Source: Micrococcales bacterium (GTDB lineage Bacteria; Actinomycetota; Actinomycetes; S36-B12; UBA10799). Taken from it: DNA of 11,141 bases. Both the position numbers and the translations under genes were made by a program. Below are positions 7,758-11,141 of this stretch, piece after piece. Position 1 is the stretch's first letter; each line of letters begins with the position of its first letter. Under the pieces are notes generated by a model that saw nothing but the letters and a program-made list of their open reading frames with translations, was not told the origin of the DNA and did no database searches. The stretch covers positions 1 through 11,141 of the forward strand of contig JAHEXM010000024.1 in NCBI GenBank assembly GCA_023252115.1, given 5' to 3'.

Positions 7758-7763
7758 ACAGTA
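7758..7763 (-). promoter_or_regulatory. possible -10 element before the second membrane protein
   Basis: On the minus strand TACTGT (plus-strand ACAGTA) fits TANNNT and ends 7 bases before the GTG at 7750. It lies in the 20-base gap after the gad stop. No Shine-Dalgarno sequence is seen before this GTG, so either leaderless expression or coupling to gad translation is needed. Confidence 0.35.
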
Positions 7764-7770
7764 ACAAGGG

Positions 7771-9183
7771 TCAGTGAGAGTAGCCATTGGACTTGTCGCG
7801 ACTGTCGTTCTTGTCTTGTGGCACCGGTCCATCGAGGCTGTCAAAGAATTTCACTGAGGCTTGGATGTCGGCCATCAGCAAGCTCGCGAGGTCCATCGAG
7901 AATCCATTGCGCACGACTATGCGCATGACACGTTGACTAGCGATGTTGTCGGGCATTGGATATGCCGGAACTTGCCACCCAAATTCACGCAAACGGTTCG
8001 ACAAATTGTCGATAGTCCAGAGATCGGTGTAGCCGGGCTTGAGTCGCCACGCAAACACGGGTATGTCATCGCCCTTGGTTAGCAATTCAAACGCCGGAAT
8101 CTTGGCAATCGCATCCGAGAGGTAGAGCGCCACGTCTTGGCACGCTTGCTGGACGCGACGGTACCCGTCATGTCCGAGCCGCAAGAACAAATAGTACTGA
8201 AGCAGTACCTGAGCCCCTGGTCGCGAAAAATTCAGCCCAAGCGTCGGCATGTCACCGCCGAGATACGACACATGAAATACCAGTTCTTGGGGCAGGCAAC
8301 TGTGATCACGCCACATCACCCATCCGATGCCCGGATACACCAATCCGTACTTGTGACCCGAAGTGTTAATCGAATGCACGCGGCTAAGTCGAAAGTCCCA
8401 TTCCAGGTCGGGCTGCAAGAAAGGTGCGACCATTCCGCCGCTGGCTGCGTCCACGTGTAACGGCACATCCTGACCAGTCCGTTGCTGAAGGTCATCAAGT
8501 GCGGCACACAGTTCCTTGATGGGTTCGTAAGAACCGGTATAGGTAACACCAAGAATTCCGACGACTCCGATCGTATTTTCGTCGATGGCATCGAGCATGC
8601 CCCGTGGAGTCAGGTTGGTCTCGTCAATCGTGACTGGGACGTATCGAGCTTCAACCTCCCAGTAGTTGCAAAACTTTTCCCAGACGACTTGCACTGCTGA
8701 GCTCATTACGAGATTGGGATTCTCGGTGGACTTCCCGGCGGCTTTGCGAGCATTCGACCAACGTCGCTTGAAAGCCATTCCCGCAAGCATGCAGGCTTCA
8801 CTCGAGCCAATGGTCGAAGTGCCGACTGGGTCAACTTCGTCGGGAGCGTTCCACAACTTTGCAAGAATCGAGATGCATCGTTCTTCGATTGCCGCGGTCT
8901 GCGGATACTCATCCTTGTCAATCATGTTCTTGTCAACGGTCTCGGTGTAGAGCTGCAGTGCTTCCGGTTCCATCCAAGTGCTAACGAAGGTTGCAAGGTT
9001 CAAGCGTGAATTGCCGTCGAGCATGGCCTCGTCATGAACAATCTGGAATGCCGTTGCAGGGCGTAGTTCACCTTGGCCCAGTCTCAATCGCGGGATGCTC
9101 AGATCGTGATCGCGACTGAACATTGGCGGAACGAGAATGTCTTCGGGCAGAAAGTCCGCTCTGATTGGACGATGCAATACCAC
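7771..9183 (-). CDS. gad: glutamate decarboxylase (PLP-dependent)
   Basis: This 470-residue enzyme converts L-glutamate to GABA and CO2, consuming a proton. It is a group II PLP decarboxylase close in length to E. coli GadB (466). Lys278 in SGHKYG is the PLP-binding lysine. Asp245 in HVDAASGG contacts the pyridine nitrogen. GTSTIGSSEA (121-130) and the LNLATFVSTWMEPEA segment (61-75) are typical substrate and cofactor regions. The C-terminus is a charged tail ending in His470. The GTG at 9183 is preceded by AGGAG (complement of 9189-9193) 5 bases upstream, which overlaps the rocD stop, so the two are probably translationally coupled. Roles known for the family are acid resistance and GABA shunt metabolism; which applies here cannot be told. 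Confidence 0.95.
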   Translation of the reverse strand: MVLHRPIRADFLPEDILVPPMFSRDHDLSIPRLRLGQGELRPATAFQIVHDEAMLDGNSRLNLATFVSTWMEPEALQLYTETVDKNMIDKDEYPQTAAIEERCISILAKLWNAPDEVDPVGTSTIGSSEACMLAGMAFKRRWSNARKAAGKSTENPNLVMSSAVQVVWEKFCNYWEVEARYVPVTIDETNLTPRGMLDAIDENTIGVVGILGVTYTGSYEPIKELCAALDDLQQRTGQDVPLHVDAASGGMVAPFLQPDLEWDFRLSRVHSINTSGHKYGLVYPGIGWVMWRDHSCLPQELVFHVSYLGGDMPTLGLNFSRPGAQVLLQYYLFLRLGHDGYRRVQQACQDVALYLSDAIAKIPAFELLTKGDDIPVFAWRLKPGYTDLWTIDNLSNRLREFGWQVPAYPMPDNIASQRVMRIVVRNGFSMDLASLLMADIQASVKFFDSLDGPVPQDKNDSRDKSNGYSH

Positions 9184-9188
9184 AGTTA

Positions 9189-9193
9189 CTCCT
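9189..9193 (-). promoter_or_regulatory. Shine-Dalgarno site for gad inside the rocD stop
   Basis: The minus strand reads GTAGGAG, in which TAG (9194-9192) is the rocD stop and AGGAG is a near-ideal ribosome binding site 5 bases before the gad GTG. This is one of few clear Shine-Dalgarno sites in the window and decides the gad start. A ribosome finishing rocD would sit over it, favouring coupled synthesis. Confidence 0.7.
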
Positions 9194-10397
9194 ACGCTAG
9201 GGCTTGAAGAACAAGGTCGATTCCGTAGTCCAAGTCTTGCTGCGAAATCATCAGCGGCGGTGCCAACCGGACGGTCGTTTCGTGTGTTTCTTTTGCAAGT
9301 AACCCGAGCGACAGCAACTGTTCACATCGGGCGCGTGCAGGTCCCGCGCTTTCTTTCAAGACGATTCCAGCCCACAGGCCAATACCTTGGACTCTTTCAA
9401 CGGTTCCAGGTGCTTCGTGGTGAAGTCGTTGATGCAGGTGAGCGCCGAGTTGGGTACTGGCGCGCTGAAACTCTCCAGTGCGCAACATGGCAATTACTTC
9501 GCGTCCGATCGCGACGGCAAACGGGTTGCCGCCAAATGTGCTGCCATGTTCACCCGGCCGAAGAACGCCGAGTACCTCATCGTGGGTGACAACTGCTGAC
9601 AGTGGCACGATTCCGCCACCCAGTGCCTTGCCAAGCAGGAGGACGTCCGGGGTGACACCCTCGTGCTCACAGGCAAGAGTCGTTCCGGTTCGGCCGAGCC
9701 CGGATTGAATTTCGTCAGCTATGAGCAGCGCGCCCGAGGCCGTGCATGCGTCACGCGCAGCTTGCAGGTAGCCAACAGGAGGAACTACGACACCGGCTTC
9801 GCCTTGCACCGGCTCTACCAGAAACCCAACTACGTTTGGTTGCGCGAGCGCCTGACGCATTGCGTCGATGTCGCCATACGGAACCGTAACGAATCCCGGC
9901 GTGTACGGGCCGAAGTCAGCCTTGGCTACCTCATCATCGGAAAACGAAATGATTGTGGTCGTGCGGCCGTGAAAGTTGCCCCCCGCCACGACGATTTGGG
10001 CCTGCCCATTCGGAATGTCACGCACGCGGTATCCATAGGCCCTTGAGACTTTGATTGCGGATTCGACTGCCTCGGCCCCTGAATTCATTGGTAGCACGCG
10101 GTCGAGTCCGACAAGTTCGGCCAGTTCTTTGCAAAAGAGACCAAGCAGATCATTGTGAAATGCCCGACTGGTCAAAGTGAGTCGATCGAGTTGTTTCTTG
10201 GCGACTTCAACAAGTGCTGGGTGGCTGTGCCCGAAGTTCAGCGCGCTATAGGCAGACAGAAAATCAAGGTACCGACCGCCGTCAACATCTGTAACCCACG
10301 CTCCTTCACCTTTGCTAATGACAACCGGCAGCGGGTGGTAATTGTGCGCCCCGAATCGATCCTCGAGGGCAATGCATTCAGCGGCAGGGATACTCAT
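9192..10397 (-). CDS. rocD: ornithine aminotransferase
   Basis: This 401-residue class III PLP aminotransferase transfers the delta-amino group of ornithine to 2-oxoglutarate, giving glutamate semialdehyde (which cyclises to pyrroline-5-carboxylate) and glutamate. The N-terminal GAHNYHPLPVVI (residues 17-28) is diagnostic for ornithine aminotransferases. Other motifs are NSGAEA (105-110), NFHGRT (141-146), ADEIQSGLGRTG (227-238) with the cofactor-contacting Asp228, Lys257 in LLLGKALGGG as the Schiff-base lysine, and GSTFGGNP. The frame extends to an ATG at 10427, but that adds ten residues (MAALLVYRRR) not expected in the family; the ATG at 10397 also has TATCGT six bases upstream. Gad follows after 8 bases. 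A GABA or acetylornithine aminotransferase is less likely because of the N-terminal motif. Confidence 0.92.
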   Translation of the reverse strand: MSIPAAECIALEDRFGAHNYHPLPVVISKGEGAWVTDVDGGRYLDFLSAYSALNFGHSHPALVEVAKKQLDRLTLTSRAFHNDLLGLFCKELAELVGLDRVLPMNSGAEAVESAIKVSRAYGYRVRDIPNGQAQIVVAGGNFHGRTTTIISFSDDEVAKADFGPYTPGFVTVPYGDIDAMRQALAQPNVVGFLVEPVQGEAGVVVPPVGYLQAARDACTASGALLIADEIQSGLGRTGTTLACEHEGVTPDVLLLGKALGGGIVPLSAVVTHDEVLGVLRPGEHGSTFGGNPFAVAIGREVIAMLRTGEFQRASTQLGAHLHQRLHHEAPGTVERVQGIGLWAGIVLKESAGPARARCEQLLSLGLLAKETHETTVRLAPPLMISQQDLDYGIDLVLQALA

Positions 10398-10403
10398 CCG
10401 CCG

Positions 10404-10409
10404 ACGATA
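10404..10409 (-). promoter_or_regulatory. possible -10 element for leaderless rocD
   Basis: On the minus strand TATCGT (plus-strand ACGATA) fits TANNNT and ends 6 bases before the ATG at 10397. No Shine-Dalgarno sequence is present between them. This helps to choose 10397 over the upstream in-frame ATG at 10427. Confidence 0.45.
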
Positions 10410-10495
10410 AACCAGCAAGGCTGCCATGCGCCCGATCTCGCCGGATGAGTAGTCGTTTCGTCATTGCGACAATGGGTTCTGACCGGCGCGCGGCA

Positions 10496-10511
10496 CCATT
10501 CGGCCGAATGG
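10496..10511. promoter_or_regulatory. 16-bp perfect palindrome, possible operator
   Basis: CCATTCGGCCGAATGG reads the same on both strands with no spacer. It lies 99 bases before the rocD start and 109 bases before the sensor gene start, a typical place for a homodimeric regulator shared by divergent genes. The regulator is unknown; no transcription factor gene is in the window. Confidence 0.4.
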
Positions 10512-10619
10512 GTATCGACGCTAGAAACCCGATCGTGCGGCTAGCTATTTTGGTTCCACTGCGCAATCAATGCCCGTCGTTTAGGTCCTCAAGGATTGGC
10601 GACTGGAGAAGATAACAAC

Positions 10620-11141
10620 ATGATCGATTTCGATGACCTCAACCCTCTCCTTCGGCGCTATGTTAAACGCCTCGGCATTAGCAATGACCAAAACCCAACG
10701 CCGCAACAGTGGTCTGATCTATTGCGCAAAGTCAGCGACGTGTACGACGAAACACTTCGAAATGACGAACTCAACGACCGCGCCTTTGGTCTTGCGTCGG
10801 CTGAGATGCAAGAGCTATATCGCAACCTTGAACAAAGGATCGCTGAACGAACAGCTGCGCTTGAAACACAGAGCGCATTGCTCAGCGAAAGCGAGCAGCG
10901 GTATCGAATGCTCGCTGAAAATGCATCAGATGTCGTGTGGCAGTTCGATGCAAACGGCGTGATCGAGTGGGTATCGCCATCTGTTCAAGACGTCCTAGGG
11001 TGGACTTCAGCAGAGCTCGTGGGAAAACCTATGGCAAGCATCGTCGACCCAATCGACCTCGACGTTACGACAACATGGCAGAACAGGGTCACATCCGGAA
11101 TCGCTGTTCCCACACTGGAGTCTCGTGTCCTTACCAAAGAC
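10620..11141 (+). CDS. PAS-domain sensor protein, 3' end cut off by the window
   Basis: An open frame from the ATG at 10620 runs to the last base, giving 174 residues without a stop. Residues 1-65 (LLRRYVKRLGIS, then QQWSDLLRKVSDVYDETLRND and LASAEMQELYRNL) match an N-terminal region seen ahead of PAS domains in bacterial sensor kinases and diguanylate cyclases. Residues 66-92 (LEQRIAERTAALETQSALLSESE) look like a coiled-coil linker. A PAS fold begins at about 93: RYRMLAENASDVVWQFDANGVIEWVSPSVQDVLGW, then ELVGKPMASIVDPIDL. No membrane segment or signal peptide is seen, so it is likely cytoplasmic. The output domain (histidine kinase, GGDEF or EAL) lies beyond the window. GGAG at 10605-10608, 11 bases upstream, is a plausible ribosome site. 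It is divergent from rocD. Confidence 0.82.
   Translation, partial: MIDFDDLNPLLRRYVKRLGISNDQNPTPQQWSDLLRKVSDVYDETLRNDELNDRAFGLASAEMQELYRNLEQRIAERTAALETQSALLSESEQRYRMLAENASDVVWQFDANGVIEWVSPSVQDVLGWTSAELVGKPMASIVDPIDLDVTTTWQNRVTSGIAVPTLESRVLTKD

Larger units (their letters stand above)
10398..10619. promoter_or_regulatory. divergent control region between rocD and the PAS sensor gene
   Basis: These 222 bases hold no supported gene. They contain the probable rocD -10 hexamer (10404-10409, minus), half of a 10-bp inverted repeat that reaches over the rocD start (10391-10400 with 10442-10451), a perfect 16-bp palindrome at 10496-10511, and a Shine-Dalgarno-like GGAG at 10605-10608 for the sensor gene. 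No promoter for the plus-strand gene is obvious. Confidence 0.55.

Noticed and set aside
9137..9589. 150-codon plus-strand frame across the rocD-gad junction
   Set aside because: It is antisense to two confidently identified enzymes and shows no domain.
10398..10427. Ten-residue extension of rocD from the ATG at 10427
   Set aside because: The added residues MAALLVYRRR are not typical of the family and would bury the TATCGT hexamer inside the gene.
10633..10962. 109-codon plus-strand frame at the right end
   Set aside because: It is in another frame of the PAS sensor gene; the frame from 10620 gives a clear PAS sequence and stays open to the window end.

Overview
The window (11,141 bases) looks like an actinobacterial chromosome of moderate GC, roughly 55-60% by eye. 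The main evidence is gene order. The left two thirds carries a DUF2017 gene, mec, cysO, cysM, murI, a metallo-beta-lactamase-fold hydrolase, rph and rdgB. This matches the Mycobacterium tuberculosis order Rv1332-Rv1341, apart from two missing genes. Several starts are GTG and many genes lack a Shine-Dalgarno sequence. Species cannot be set from the sequence; an aquatic or soil actinomycete is plausible.

Layout. 1-499: 3' part of a DUF2017 gene. 509-2185: mec-cysO-cysM, the protein-bound sulfur route to cysteine, in which CysM joins CysO thiocarboxylate to O-phosphoserine and Mec releases the cysteine. 2186-2351: a long hairpin between converging genes. 2352-2762 (minus): a four-helix membrane protein. 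2925-5897 (plus): murI, MBL hydrolase, rph and rdgB, with short overlaps or gaps. 5861-5934: a perfect 21-bp-arm hairpin across the rdgB stop. 5949-7331 (plus): an APC-type amino-acid permease. 7340-10397 (minus): rocD-gad-second four-helix protein in one direction, ending in an intrinsic terminator. 10398-10619: a divergent control region. 10620-end (plus): N-terminal part of a PAS sensor protein.

How genes work together. The left block supplies cysteine, D-glutamate for peptidoglycan, tRNA 3' maturation and nucleotide-pool cleaning. The right block is amino-acid catabolism: RocD converts ornithine and 2-oxoglutarate to glutamate semialdehyde and glutamate, and Gad decarboxylates glutamate to GABA, using a proton. 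The facing permease may move one of these amino acids, but this is inferred from position only.

Points worth a second look: a TANNNT hexamer lies 6-8 bases before eight start codons, suggesting leaderless transcription; the two 136-residue membrane proteins are paralogs (72 of 136 residues identical by hand count), one attached to the rocD-gad unit; two large hairpins share a core; and the rocD/PAS control region has a 16-bp palindrome and an inverted repeat covering the rocD start. No entirely new system is evident; the rocD-gad-membrane protein unit is the best candidate for something not yet described.
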